Assembly (NCBI GenBank): GCA_038363925.1
Contig: JAQQWL010000012.1
Coordinates: forward strand, 580,834-644,833
Source of the DNA: Apiospora phragmitis
Lineage: Eukaryota; Ascomycota; Sordariomycetes; Amphisphaeriales; Apiosporaceae
Reading direction: 5' to 3'
DNA: 64,000 nt
This document shows, in pieces, positions 33,463 through 45,511 of the stretch. Within the stretch, counting starts at the first letter, position 1; every line of letters begins with the position of its first letter. The position numbers were made by a program, and so were the translations under genes. The notes beneath the pieces were generated by a model, which saw nothing but the letters and a program-made list of their open reading frames with translations, had not been told where the DNA came from and ran no database searches.

Positions 33463-33470
33463 TATATAAT
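33463..33470 (+). promoter_or_regulatory. TATA box (TATATAAT) of the xylanase gene
   Basis: Lies 167 bp upstream of the ATG at 33,637, followed by a CT-rich leader (CTTTTGTTTCGTTTCTCA...), the usual arrangement for highly expressed fungal secreted enzymes. Confidence 0.6.
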
Positions 33471-33606
33471 CGCGTCCGTCTCCCCGTCGCTTATACCTTC
33501 TTTTCGTCTCATCCCACAGCCCAACCAGCCATCCGTCGATCACCCGTTGTCGATCATACACTTTTGTTTCGTTTCTCACTTGCTACTTTTGCACCACCTT
33601 CGCTAG

Positions 33607-34368
<762 letters not shown>

Positions 34369-34717
34369 GTCCAGTCCAGCCTTGAGCGTTGCACACGCCC
34401 AGGATAGGACTTCCTGGACAGACGGGAAGGAAGAAAAGAAGGGGTTTGATGACATCGTGGCAAAGGGATATTCTTTTAACCAAAGCCTGGAGCAACAATG
34501 ACAACAACAGACGGTCAGTAGGGCAGAACTCTGCTGCTGTCTGGTTGGGCACATAGACCCGACGCCGCTGGTTGCGGACTTACTTTACTTTTTCTTCAAG
34601 ACGGGCACTGGTTCACCTGTATATAGCACCTTGGCTGCCTTAGTGTAAAAACTTATAACAACCTTCTGGTAGATTTCCTGTATAGGATCACCAGCTTTTT
34701 ACTTAGACCCTAATACC
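34369..34717. other. 3' region of the xylanase gene, no gene
   Basis: Holds the xylanase 3' untranslated region. No coding sequence is seen. Confidence 0.45.
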
Positions 34718-35685
34718 TTATGCTTTTGTCCCAAGTGAAATTCGATAAGCGTGGCCATGAGGGGAGCGAAAGCAACCTCCATGGGCCTGGAGACTAATCA
34801 CGTCAAGGGAGTTGCCATTCCGATACCGATAGCTGGTGTTCGCCGTGGCCCACGAGGAGAGCAAACTGATGAAATCGCCGGTGTCTTTCGTGCCCATCGT
34901 GGCCGGGCCAGAGAACTGGGTATGCGCCTCTGCCATCTGCACCAGTCCGACATTGACCCCGGCGCAGATCCGGAGCCACTCCTGGGCCGAGACCGCCTCC
35001 CACGGCCCTTTCCGCGTCGTCACCATCATGCCGCCCATGCACGGGATGAATGAACGCACTGTCGTTCTGGCGGGCAATGAGGTATATGGCCTGGATGCCC
35101 GAGATGACGACCCAGGTGCGCCGCACGCACTCGGCCATGATCCAGGTCTGCCAGACCAGGTTGTCGCCGCCGGGCCTGGCACTAGCATTAGCACTAGCAG
35201 CACTTGTTGTCATGCAGCCAGGCCAGCGTGGTCTTAGCATACGTGTCCAAATCGGCCGTGCTGTAAGTTTACGCGGCGGTCGGCGGCATTAGGCAGGCTG
35301 TTCATGTGTCGGGGCCAGCAAACCAGTTCGTGGTCATCTGGAACTCGGCCCGACTGTCTGGGAACATCGACACGGTCTCTAGATCAGCAACACCTTGGAC
35401 GGTAATGCTTGCTCCTTCGCTTGCCAAATATCCAAACAAAGAAGATTCAAAGCTCTCCTGCTGATACGGCTGATGGCCGTGTTCAAGCGAGACGGCAGTA
35501 GAAGCAGTAAATGGAAGCGTCGACGAACTGCTGTCTGCGACCAGCACGAAAGCACTGGGCTTCTCTGGGGGATAGGCGCACCTGGCGCCTCTTTTATGGC
35601 ACCTCAGGCATGCAGGCTTCTGCTTTCCGCATTTGTGCTTCGCCTTGGCGCATGCTGTGCAAGCCGCGGCCACTAATTGAGACAT
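34718..35685 (-). pseudogene. Zn2Cys6 transcription regulator, decayed
   Basis: From the ATG at 35,685 the product begins MSQLVAAACTACAKAKHKCG and continues with a complete binuclear zinc cluster (six Cys in C-x2-C-x6-C-x6-C-x2-C-x6-C spacing, CHKRGARCAYP at its end). The frame meets TGA at 35,302, then TAA and several TAG/TAA codons in the next 100 bases while family-like sequence continues (STADLDTYAKTTLAWLHDN). Further on, in shifted frames, come DNLVWQTWIMAECVRRTWVV and GGMMVTTRKGPWEAVSAQEW, typical of the C-terminal half of these regulators, ending with GDFISLLSSWATANTSYRYR. Several stops are at TGA/TAA/TAG codons reachable by C-to-T change from CGA/CAA/CAG, so mild RIP is possible. A functional protein would need introns I cannot place. 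Confidence 0.6.
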
Positions 35686-36304
35686 CGTGGCTGGACTTGT
35701 GGTTGATGTAAGTGCAGCCTCGGACTCCCAGTTGAATCGACGTTCATTGCTGACATCAACCAGAATGCAGTCCAGCACGGCGGGTTTACGTGACGTCGTA
35801 AGCGGCGCTATCCCAATGAGGATAGCTGCATCCGCTGATTACGGACAGAAATCACCCTCGGGTGGCCGAGACTGAACGCAGATGAAAGCCAGTCCAGAGG
35901 GAACACGGGCTACATCTTGTCCGAGCCTGAACGAAACAGTCTCATCATCTTCCCAGCATTAGCACCTTAGGCATCAAGATCAACATACATGTTTCGGGCC
36001 ATCATAAGTAGATACCTCCTTGAAGACACATCCGAGCTGAGCCAGGCCGATGTGATGCTCATTACCAGCAGAGGAATTACGATTGTGTGTATTGCCAGCA
36101 AAGACACAATATGGAAGTTGGGTTCCAGTCATGCAAAGAAAACAAAAAGAAAAGAAAAAAGAAAAAGGGAAAGAAAAGAAGAAGAAAGAAGCACATCAAA
36201 GAGCCCCCTACCTCCAGCCCTCGTCCGTCATGTACTACAGAAAATGTGCCTGTGTGTGAAGCTGTATCCCATTGATCGTAATCTACATTGCCTTATACAT
36301 CGCC
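35686..36304. other. intergenic with A-rich/purine tract
   Basis: No gene is supported. An adenine-rich purine tract runs at about 36,137-36,195. It lies between a minus-strand 5' end and the 3' end of the eIF2D gene. Confidence 0.5.
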
Positions 36305-38287
36305 TCACTTCTTCCCCTTGGTCTTATCCACGACGTCGACCCACCGCGGATCGACCCCGCGCCGCGCGAGCACATCCCCAATAATGATCTTGCGCTGGTC
36401 GCCCTGGACCACGACCTCGAGTAACCCGGGCCGCCCGCCCGTCAGCTGCCCCACGCTGGCCGAGCCGGCGCATTTCTTCTGCAGCTCCGGCGCCACCAGC
36501 TGCGGGTCGATGAAGAAGGGCTCGAGGTTGGTGATCTTGGTCACCACCTTGGTGCCCGTACGCTTCTCGATGCTAAGGTGGATCTGCGGCGGCGGGCCCG
36601 ACTTGGGCTTCTTTTCCGATGTGTTGTTGCTGTCGCCGCGGACGATCAAGTGGTACGGCTGGCAGAGGTTAGAGTCGTCGACAATGCGACGCTGGAGCGC
36701 GCCGCGCATGATGCGCCCCGTCGCGAGGGCCCGCTGGTCGTCGGGGGTCGGGTTCGAGCCCAGCACGTTATTGGCGAGGAAGGGGTCGAGTTTGATGCTC
36801 GAGGCCCCCTGACCGCCCACCAGGTCCGGGTGCTGCTCGATGTACGTCTTCACCGCGGCGGCGATCTGGGCCCCGCTGTAAAAGTCCGTCTTGGACGGCA
36901 GCAAGGTCGGCACCAGCTTGGACGACACGCGGTACAGGTTCTGGATTGTGATCTTCTGCCCCACGGACGGATCCGAGCTGAAGGAGGAAGAAGCCGCCGA
37001 GTCGGGCTCCCCGGCTGCTGTTGCTTCTTTCGGTTTGGGCTTCGGAAGGGTGTACGGCCGGAAGTTGACGACCTGGGCATCGTCAAAGTCGATGTCGAGA
37101 ATGACCGTCTCGCCGCCGCTGCGATCTTTAGACTTCAGCAGGCGGAGCTTGTCCAGGTGTTTGATGAACTTCTTGGCGTTCTTCCACGACGTCTTCTTGA
37201 TGTTGTAGTGTGGGTTCTGGTGCCGGAGATGCGGCTGGATCATGCTGGAGATGAGATACGACGGCTGGATGGGAAAGTCAAACCCGTAGTGAGGACCGGA
37301 GTTGTCCACCTTGGCCTTGTGCAGCGCGAACAGGAAAGCCTGGACGAAGGCGTCGTCCACTTCCTTGGTCGTTGGTTCCGGAACGTCCACCACCTCGGCC
37401 AAGTCGCTTCCCCGCGTCTGCTTCTGAGGATCTTTGGAAGCGTTGTTGTTGGTCAAGGCCATGCCTCCTCCGTCGTCGGCATCGCCCTCTTCTTGATCCT
37501 CCTCGTCTTCCAGCTTCATATCCTTGATGGCGCTCGTCATGTCCTCCGCGAGGCCCGGCCAGCCCTCGAGTGCTTCGGGCGCCTCCCGCCCGCCACTGCT
37601 CAGCGGCCTCCAGCCCCAGACCTCGTCGCCGGCCCAGTGCAGCCCCTTGACGGCGACACCCTTCTGCCCACGCAAATCATTCCCCAACCGGCACACGTCG
37701 ACGTCGCAAGTCCCCACCCACATGGGCACCGTGTCCCGCCGCAGGCCCGCGACGGCGACGACAGCCCCCTTCTTGGCCCGCGCGTCCCAGGCCGAGCCCC
37801 GGGCCTTTACCAGTCCGGGCACCATCAGGTCGGAGCCGTGCGCCAGCTTCTGCTCCACCACAAAGTCGGGCGTGTGCAGCAGCGGCACGAGGTCCGGGTT
37901 CTGCCACAGCGTGTAGACGGTGGGGATCATTCTGGGCGCCTTCCCCACCTGGAACCAGAGGATCCTCTCATCCTGGCCCGGATGGGCGCCCACGTAAATG
38001 GTGCCGATCAGCAATGTCTGGTTGGGGCCGGATGTGGTGGTGAAGCGAGCGCTAGAAGTCGAGTCCGGCAGGAGAGAGTTGCGGAGTGATGATAACGTCG
38101 CCGGTTGTGATGAGGGTGGTGACGATGACGAAGCAGCAGCAGCAGTAGCAGCTTCTTCGGCCGGCGCAGGCTCCGACGAAGAGGGGACAGGGATGTCGTA
38201 GTCTTTGATGATTTGGTCTGCCAGCTTGCGGCGGTCAGACGACCGCAAGGGAGACAGATTCTTGATCTCGGGCCTTTTCTTAAACAT
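36305..38287 (-). CDS. tma64: eIF2D / Tma64-like translation factor (ligatin family)
   Basis: Single-exon frame; I take the start as MFKKRPEIKNLSPLRSSDRR at 38,287, the conserved family N-terminus, rather than the longer open frame. The product is 660 aa. Domain order fits eIF2D: N-terminal pre-PUA domain (LSSL/TIYVGAHPGQDERILWFQ region), a PUA domain (VPMWVGTCDVDVCRLGNDLR, KGVAVKGLHWAGDEVW), a winged-helix segment (FPIQPSYLISSMIQPHLRHQ, ...KNAKKFIKHLDKLRLLKSKD), a SWIB/MDM2-like domain (about 440-530) and a C-terminal SUI1 domain (QIHLSIEKRTGTKVVTKITN ... GDVLARRGVDPRWVDV). Known role: cytosolic GTP-independent delivery of tRNA to the ribosomal P site and recycling of post-termination 40S subunits. 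No defects are seen. Confidence 0.93.
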   Translation of the reverse strand: MFKKRPEIKNLSPLRSSDRRKLADQIIKDYDIPVPSSSEPAPAEEAATAAAASSSSPPSSQPATLSSLRNSLLPDSTSSARFTTTSGPNQTLLIGTIYVGAHPGQDERILWFQVGKAPRMIPTVYTLWQNPDLVPLLHTPDFVVEQKLAHGSDLMVPGLVKARGSAWDARAKKGAVVAVAGLRRDTVPMWVGTCDVDVCRLGNDLRGQKGVAVKGLHWAGDEVWGWRPLSSGGREAPEALEGWPGLAEDMTSAIKDMKLEDEEDQEEGDADDGGGMALTNNNASKDPQKQTRGSDLAEVVDVPEPTTKEVDDAFVQAFLFALHKAKVDNSGPHYGFDFPIQPSYLISSMIQPHLRHQNPHYNIKKTSWKNAKKFIKHLDKLRLLKSKDRSGGETVILDIDFDDAQVVNFRPYTLPKPKPKEATAAGEPDSAASSSFSSDPSVGQKITIQNLYRVSSKLVPTLLPSKTDFYSGAQIAAAVKTYIEQHPDLVGGQGASSIKLDPFLANNVLGSNPTPDDQRALATGRIMRGALQRRIVDDSNLCQPYHLIVRGDSNNTSEKKPKSGPPPQIHLSIEKRTGTKVVTKITNLEPFFIDPQLVAPELQKKCAGSASVGQLTGGRPGLLEVVVQGDQRKIIIGDVLARRGVDPRWVDVVDKTKGKK

Positions 38288-39106
38288 GTTGGTCTCACCT
38301 CGATTTCCTGGAGGACAGTAGTGCAGTTGTCTGTACTGTTGGATTTGGTCCAGCTGGGTTGGGGTTTCCAATGGCTTTAAATCATCACCAAAGCAAAGCT
38401 TATGATGGCATATTGGAGAGAGAGAGGCCAGTGAAATCGCCCTTTTGGGCAAGCGGGGTAGCTAGAAAAAAAGCCGGCCCTTGCTTTTTCGAGTTAGACT
38501 TGTCCCGAATAATGCCCATGCCTTGCTTTGCCTTGCCTTGCACGAGCCTGATTAATGTGTTCGCCTGGGCAGTCTGAGTCACCATCACAACGGCTGTTGC
38601 CATAGCGAGGCAAGCCCGAAGTGAAGAATAATGAATCATAATGATGGCCAATTCCCCTATGACTAACTGCATTGTTAGTAGAGTCCTAGGGAATAACATG
38701 TTTCCCGAGCAGTACTGAATTCACGCCCAAGTTAATCAAGTCTACAGAAGCACGACCTCAGATAGAAGCAGAATGTGTTTACTCGAGGGGCCGGAAAAGC
38801 ATATGGGTATTGTAGTTCAAGTGTGTATGCTGGCTATCCGACCGTCCCAACAGTAACAGCTCTCAGAAGTGAAGGTTAATTCTATATGTGCCGATCTCTC
38901 TTCTAAGTACATGGATATCTACGACCCCGACACTTCGATACACGATACAACCGCCACTACTTCCAACCTGCGTAGACACAGACCTTTACCGTAGTAACAG
39001 GCCATGGTTCATAAACAAAAAAGTCAAACGCAAGGGGAGAGAGAAAAAGTGCAACCCGCCAAAACTCCAGACACATGATAATGCAAATCAATTACCAGCT
39101 GACTGT
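38288..39106. other. intergenic, no supported gene
   Basis: Promoter side of the eIF2D gene and 3' side of the CBS/PB1 gene. No coding signal or repeat is noted. Confidence 0.5.
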
Positions 39107-41381
39107 CTATCGGCTGCCGGCTCGGGAGATCGCGAAGACGCCGATAATAACGACGGCCAACGTGACGATCGCACCCGGCAACAGGAGCTCGTTGGGCACG
39201 CCCGCAATCACCTCCTTCTCCTGCGACGACGCCGAAGACGAATGGCGGCCGTGCTTGCTGCTCTTCCTTCTCCTAAGGGTAGCCATATCGTCGTCCTCGC
39301 TCTCGTCTTCGTCGTCGCTGTAGTGGTGGCGTCTGCGCCGGGCCTCGCCGCCACTGATGGCAGAGCTGGCCGGAGGCGTGGGCAACTCCGGTACGGGCTG
39401 CGGCGCCGCCACCGTAACGGGCGGCTGGCTGGGGTCGTGGACGAACAGGTCGACCTTTTCGCGGTGGTGCTGGCGGGCCAGCAGGATGGCCTCCAGCAAG
39501 TCTTGGTCCGTGGTGATGGAGACGGAGTCGCCCTCGTCGTCGAGGTACGAGAGCGCGTATCCGCTGGCGCCCACGCGGCCGTCTTCAACCTCGGGCGCGC
39601 CACCGATGGCCTCGATCTCGGAGCCCAGCTTGGAGTTGATGTTGGCCACAAAGACCGAGATGCCCTGGCTGGCAATGACTTGGAGCCGGTGCACGCGGCC
39701 GCTGGGCGCCTTGAACTTGAAGGCGAAAGGCATCTCGGCGGCGTGTTGCTGCTCGGGATTGCCAGTCATGACCGAGTGCTCGGGAGAGTCGGCGCCGACG
39801 TGCGAGGCTGAGTCGCCCGGCGCCAGCGAATCATTAATGCGGTCGCGCTCGCGCGCCATGTTGTGCGACACCATGGAATGCGACGCCATGCCCGTGTGCA
39901 TGTGCGAGTGGGAGCCGTCGCCCGAGACCATCGATTCCGTCTCGTTGTCCATCGAGAGCCAGAACTTGTTCCAGGCCGGACCCTCGCTGTCGCCCGTCGA
40001 CATGGTGTTGACCTGCTCGAGGGTGGCGTAGGTCAGCTTGAGCACGTCGACCATGCCGACAATCTCGCCCTGGTCGTTCATGACCGGAAGGTTGAGGTAG
40101 TGGCCGTCTACATAACGTCATTAGCATAAGAACCCAAGAAGTAATGCATGCTTACATACCGTGCATCTTGCGGAGGGCGGCCTGGATGCTCATGTCCATG
40201 GGCGCAAAGTCCGGGTGGGGCGTCATGACACGCACGACGCTGCAGGTGGCCGGGTCGAGGCCCGGGGCGATGACGCGGAGGACGACGTCCTTGCTCGTGA
40301 AGATACCCGTAATGGAACCCTGGTCCTGCACCAAGACGGCAGTCGTGTGGTTCTCCTTCATGAGCTGGGCGGCCTCCTTGACCGAGGTGCGCACGCTGAC
40401 CGTGGTCGGGGGCATGCCGTTCAGGACCGACTCGAGCGTAGGGCCCGACATCTTGGAGCGCAGGGCCTCGACGTACTGGATGATCTGCTGGGGCTGGCTG
40501 GTGCCGAGCTCGGACTGGACGCCCTCGAGCGCGGCGTAGAGCTTGGTCGAGGAGGAATAGGCGCGCTCGAGCTTCTCCATGGCGTCGTAGAAGCACTTGG
40601 TGATGTCGAGGATGCCCGAGATGTCCTGGTTCTCGTCCATGACGGGCAGGTGGCGGAAGCCCTTGCGGACCATGAGGTCGAGGGCGTCGGTGGCGCTCGT
40701 GTCGGTGCGGGCGCACAGGGGGTTCTTGGTCATGATCTCGGCGATGGTGACCTTGGTGGCGATCAGGCCGGTGCCGACGACGCGGAAGGCCAGGTCCTTG
40801 GCGGTGAAGATGCCGGCGATGCGGTCGTCGTCGTCGGTGACGAGCACGCAGTCCTCGCGCTTGGCGGCCATGAGCTGGGCGGCCTCGGAGACGGTGGTGC
40901 TGGGCTTGATCTGCAGGGCCGGGCTCGGCTTGAGGGCGAGGACGGTGCCCGGCGGGGCCTTGCGGGACATGCGAGCGCCGCGGCCGCCCGTCGTGTGCTT
41001 CTTCTTGTTGAGGTCATTCTCGAGTTTGCGGCGGATGGCCTGGCGGTAGTAGTAGTCAGTATCCATGGTTCTTGTTCTTGAAGGGGGTTCTGTTTGAATG
41101 CAGCAATCACAATGGATCAAGCAATTGGCGACAGATAGGCAGGGCACTGGGACCAAAACAAAGAAAGTAGGAAGTTCGTACCTCGTCCCTCTTGGACTGC
41201 TTTTGTCTGCTGGCGCTCATGCTGACGCCCGAAGCGGCATCATTCGGGACAGGCTGTGTATGGTGCGTCTGGGGACGGGGCGCGGGATGTTGGAGTTGGG
41301 GTTGGCAGGGCTGTTGCCGTTGAAGGGATTGCCGCCTCTGTTCTGGCCTCGACTGGGAGTGCCTCTCATGGTGCCCGACAT
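39107..41381 (-). CDS. CBS- and PB1-domain protein with C-terminal membrane anchor (Mug70-like)
   Basis: Three exons fit: 41,381-41,182 (MSGTMRGTPSRGQNRGGNPF ... SASRQKQSKRDE), 41,039-40,160 and 40,107-39,107; the introns have GT-AG borders and matching phase. Exon 1 needs one inserted base in the C-rich stretch near 41,270 to stay in frame. The product is about 690 aa. It carries two pairs of CBS repeats (TVSEAAQLMAAKREDCVLVT, AEIMTKNPLC, GFRHLPVMDENQDISGIL; SVKEAAQLMKENHTTAVLVQ, RVMTPHPDFAP, LNLPVMNDQGEIVGMV), then a PB1 domain (FAFKFKAPSGRVHRLQVIAS ... SYLDDEGDSVSITTDQDLLE), an acidic/basic linker and a C-terminal hydrophobic helix LLLPGAIVTLAVVIIGVFAI, consistent with a tail anchor. CBS pairs usually bind adenosine nucleotides. 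The related fission yeast protein Mug70 has the same CBS/PB1 layout; its molecular role is not established. Confidence 0.88.
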
Positions 41382-42438
41382 GTTTGCATGAACTGGGCGG
41401 AGGGGGCGATTGATTGGGGTGATTTCGCGAGGAAGGGGGGTTGTTTATGCGAAGGGGTCGAGAGGATGGGAGAGTGAGAAATTTTTAGTTCAGGTTTGTT
41501 GATTGGCGATTGATCGCGGAGAGAGGTCGGACGGGGTCGGCTTGTGAAAGCCAACTTGCGGCGGCGGATGCTGCTGCTCCTGCTGCTGCTCCTGCTACTA
41601 CTCTGATCAAGATCCCACCAGATGAAAAAAAATATCACTTTGTCGGGTCGGCAGTAGTCAGTCAGCCAGTCACCGTGAAGAGGAAGCAGGATCTATTCGG
41701 AAGTGAAGATGGCAAGCAGAGACCGTTGCATCGGAATTGGTTTGATCAATTGGCTGCCATGGCCCATTCTTGCACCCGGGAAATATCGATTTCCCCAAAA
41801 TGACCACTGCTGGGGAGGGGGCCACAGAAGGGACCATCCAAACCTGGTTGGGGTGGTCTGGTGGTTGTGGTTGGCTGTTGCTAGGTGACGGGGCGTATTA
41901 GACCTATCAATCAGTGGCAGCACACTCCAGCCCTGCATCTTCAGTTGACTTTACAGGGGCCAGGGTGCTGATTTCACGAGGCAACCCCCACCAAGCAGAG
42001 GCAGCGCCCACTAAAACCCACGCTATTGACTGCCTCTAATCAGCTGCATCCGATAGGTTCCGTGGGGGAATCACACGTCACCCCAAAACATCAGCCGATT
42101 GACCAAAACACCACGAGACCGTCGATACTGTCAACAACTACATATAGATTGCATACGCCAATCTATATTGACAAGTCCTAGTTCTACTGTTTATATCTCA
42201 TCTGCCGTTACCCCTTGGGATAACCTCACCTAGTGGCTGATCAAAACTTGGGTCATATGCAGTACAGGCTTGATTGGACTGGACCCTGAGCTGGCCTTTG
42301 CCGAGCATACACACGCAACCCCTCTATTTATCTAGACCAGCTGTCAGCCGAACTCTATCAGTATGAAAAGACCAAGGTCCAACTGTGTGCTACACTCACC
42401 AAGAACACACCAACGAAGCTTCGGCCCATCACCTCGCC
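41382..42438. other. intergenic, no supported gene
   Basis: About 1 kb upstream of the CBS/PB1 gene. Open frames here lack coding bias and recognisable motifs. Poly-Ser-like frames near 41,560-41,600 are caused by a CTGCTG/GCTCCT simple repeat. Confidence 0.5.
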
Positions 42439-42624
42439 CTAGGCCTTCCCCACAAGTTTCTCGATATCGTCGCCAGATAACCCCATCTCGCTGAGAAACT
42501 TCCACTGAGAAACTTCCACTCCTCGCAGCCCGTTCATCACGGTGTCGAGGAAGATTGAACCCGGATCCTTGAGCCTCCCGTCCTTGCGATATGGCCCGTA
42601 GGGGATCGTGAACTTGGCCTCTGT
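42439..42624 (-). pseudogene. C-terminal fragment of a LaeA-type SAM methyltransferase
   Basis: About 61 residues: AKFTIPYGPYRKDGRLKDPG, then a GLRG segment and SEMGLSGDDIEKLV, ending at 42,439. This matches the pattern K-F-x-x-P-x-G-P-x-x-K-D-x-x-L-K followed by GL-x-G and a hydrophobic helix with EEV/DDIE, which closes many fungal LaeA-like methyltransferases. The upstream SAM-binding part (DxGxGTG) is not found. Nearby minus-strand open frames at 42,624-43,113 (LDVQYAGMTLLLGGKAGHNT) may or may not belong. I treat it as a relic. Confidence 0.35.
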
Positions 42625-43560
42625 CACATTAACAACTGCGGCCCTCGCTCAGCTCCGTTCTCGTGATTTAGTTCAGTGATCACTGAGAATATGCAAGAAT
42701 CCTTTTGCCTCGTCGAATTTGAGCGCTCACTTTCCTGTGTCTCTTCTCGAGGGGTGTTATGGCCAGCTTTCCCGCCGAGTAAGAGGGTCATCCCGGCATA
42801 CTGAACATCGAGGCGGTCCTGCTCTTTCTTGATCACATGTCACCTGGGAGCAGTGTCTAGAGATTGGGACGCTTGCCTCGCTAGCAGCATAACGCATCAC
42901 TAGGCAAGTAATATTTCCCCTCCTTGTAACCGGGATACGTTCATCCACTCTCCCACACCATTGTATCCAGCTCCTTGATGGAAGCGTTTGAACTGGCTCG
43001 CACAAACTCTCAAAAAGAGGGAAGCCCTCGGAAATCAGCACCGGCTTAACGCCCGGGAGCTTGCTTGTTTTGGGGACAGGCTTGTTGCTACTTAGATATA
43101 GGTTCGAGCTCAAGAGCCCGTCTGCTATATTGTTTACCCCATCTCCCTCAGGGCTGCGACTGGTCTATGGCCGGCGCCTTGGAGACCCATCATGGCATTA
43201 TGCCCCTATACTTCCCCTGCAGACTTCTATCAACTGAGCCATGCAACATCGTAGTCGAACTTGCGCTGTTAAAGTTGTCAGACTTGACAGTATTACACCT
43301 GTGGTATGTTTTCCTCGACAAGCTGTGGAAGATCAACTCGCTAGATGCCCTTCATAAGTTCTTCGAGCGGCGGTCTGAGCTGCTGGTTGCATCTTTAACG
43401 ACAATCTCAGGGTTCCGAGTGCGATGTTGGCCAAATACCAAGTGCGAGTCGAGCCGAGCCGAGCCGAACTAGGTCGAGAAAACAGCTACGCGCTTTAGAT
43501 AGTTCAAGACAACTCTTTCCAACAAGAAACACCTCGTTGATGGAAGTGTCTCTGCCCCTT

Positions 43561-45511
43561 TCACCCTCGCCGACGCCGCCTGATCCTCACGTCGGGCCCC
43601 CTTTGCCGCAAGAAGAACGCACAGCGAACCCACCAATTCTTGGCCGGGTCGACCAGCTCCAGATCATACCGCGCCACCAGGGTCGCCACTACCTTATACA
43701 CCTGCAGCAGCCCCAAGTGCTTGCCCAGGCATACCCGTGATCCGGCGCCGAAGGTCAGGTCCGCATTGTTCATCGCCCGCAGTCTCGCCGCGTAGCCCTC
43801 TTCCGTCTCCTCGTCTTCTGCTTCTTCTTCTTCTTCTTTCTGGCCATGACCATGACCATAACGTAACCACCGCTCCGGCCGAAACTCGTCCGCGTCCGGA
43901 CCCCAGACCCCCCGGTTCCGGCCCAAGACGTACGGGTTCATGCCCACGCTCGTTCCCGGCGGCACCACGCCCAATCCGCCCGGCAGCTCGAGGCCGTCCG
44001 CGGGGACGTAGCGCGGCAGCACCATGGCCACGCCGGGATGCATCCGCAGCGCCTCGCGGACCACAGCCTCCAGGTACGGCATCCTGTTGGCCGCCCTTAG
44101 TTCTGCATAGGGCGACGGCACCGCCTCCTCCTCGGCAGTAGAGTCGTCTAAGGCGGCCCGCACAGAGGTGACCAGCTTCGGCCAAACCCCAGGCGTCCGT
44201 AGCGCATAGTAGAGCACCGCCTTGATGGCGATGGCGGTGGTGTCGGCGCCCGCCAGCATGTTGATGGACAAGTAGCCGACGACCTGGCGGCGATCGACGA
44301 CGTCCGGGTGCTCGCGCTGCGCCTCGAGGAACTTGTCTAGAAAGTCCGGCGGCTGAGTAGTGGCGGCAGCAGCAGCATCATCGTGAGGATTGTGATGGCC
44401 GTCGTCACGCGCCGCCGCATACCGCTCCTCCAAGTACTGAAGAGTCGGCCCCAGCAAGGCCGTCGCCCCCGCTACCGGAAACAGGGGGTTCTTGTCGATC
44501 AGGCGGTCCAGCCAGGGGATCTGGCTCACGCTTGCGAGGTAGTCGGCCCCCTTGTCCGAAAGCCAGAGGTGTCCGTCGAAGTCGCGGCCTGCCCGCAAGT
44601 ACCCGAAGTGTTTGCCGAAGGTGATCTGACCAATCACATCCCAGGTGTCTGCAGCATTTCTCGGTCGGTTAGCTTTTTTGGGCCGGAAACAAGTACCCGG
44701 GGTCCTCATGTAGGCCGGAATTTATTCCTAGAGCCAGTTTCATAAAAGGAACGGGACGGGACGATATAAAAAAGAAAGGCCCAGCTGGATGGGCGGGAGA
44801 GTTATCCGAGCTTACACATCTTGATCCACTGGCCAAGGTCAAAGCCCGGGCTGAACCGCTCACCCGTCTCTCCCTCTCCATCCCCACCACTCCGAGCAGG
44901 CATGTATCGCTCCTCGAGCATCCGGCAGAGCAGCCGAATTGTCTCGTCGACGTAGGGCTCGAGCGAGAGGACGCCGGCGAGCGAGTAATGCTTCGCCACA
45001 GGCCGTTTCTGGCGCGCGTGCTGGGCGGGGTCCTGCAGGCTGAACAGGTTGTCGACGACGCGGCCATCCATGACGTTGGAGGCGGGCGGGTAGAAGTCGG
45101 TCTTGCGCCACCGCCCGTCGGACGAATAGACGGTCTTGATGAGCCCCGGCAGGTCCAGATCCAGGTGGTTGGGCCCTGTCCTCACCACGGGCCCGTACTT
45201 TTGGTGAGCCCGCAGATTGACGAGGTGCATGTCGCCGCGCAGCGTGTGGTAGAAGCGCCATAGGTTGGTCCATCCTGGGGTGGGCAAGCTTCGGGTCAGC
45301 TCTCCGGGATTTTGTTATCAGGCAGGCAGATCATAATGCACGACGAGAACAAGGGGGCAGGAGAAGAAAACAACGTACTGGCTAGGAACGGTCCGGGGAA
45401 TCGACGGAGTGGAGATCTGCAGCGTGACAATATACTCCAGCCGACGTAGGTGGCTATGAATAGCACAAGAGCCCCTAGAAGTGTGTTGCTGCTGACGACG
45501 GGAGACGACAT
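43561..45511 (-). CDS. cytochrome P450 monooxygenase
   Basis: Three exons: 45,511-45,379, 45,274-44,816 and 44,648-43,561, with GT-AG introns of 104 and 167 nt; the joined frame is 1,680 nt, 559 aa, without defects. The N-terminal membrane anchor is LGALVLFIATYVGWSIL, followed by the proline-rich hinge RRFPGPFLA. Further on are the I-helix oxygen-binding motif AGADTTAIA, the K-helix EALR (ExxR), the PERW segment (DEFRPERWLRYG) and the heme-binding loop FGAGSRVCLG with the ligand Cys. Sequence style (TNLWRFYHTLRGDMH, KYGPVVRTGPN) resembles the pisatin-demethylase/benzoate-hydroxylase-like fungal P450s. Substrate is unknown. An acidic Glu-rich insert (QKEEEEEAEDEETEEG) precedes the heme loop and is unusually long. 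The only possible neighbouring tailoring enzyme is the methyltransferase fragment at 42.4 kb. Confidence 0.93.

Noticed and set aside
36578..38089. Long plus-strand frame of 503 codons
   Set aside because: It is the antisense shadow of the GC-rich eIF2D gene, which has all expected domains on the minus strand.
40161..41081. Long plus-strand frame of 306 codons
   Set aside because: Antisense shadow of the CBS/PB1 gene; low-complexity Gly/Leu/Ala/Val content and no motifs.
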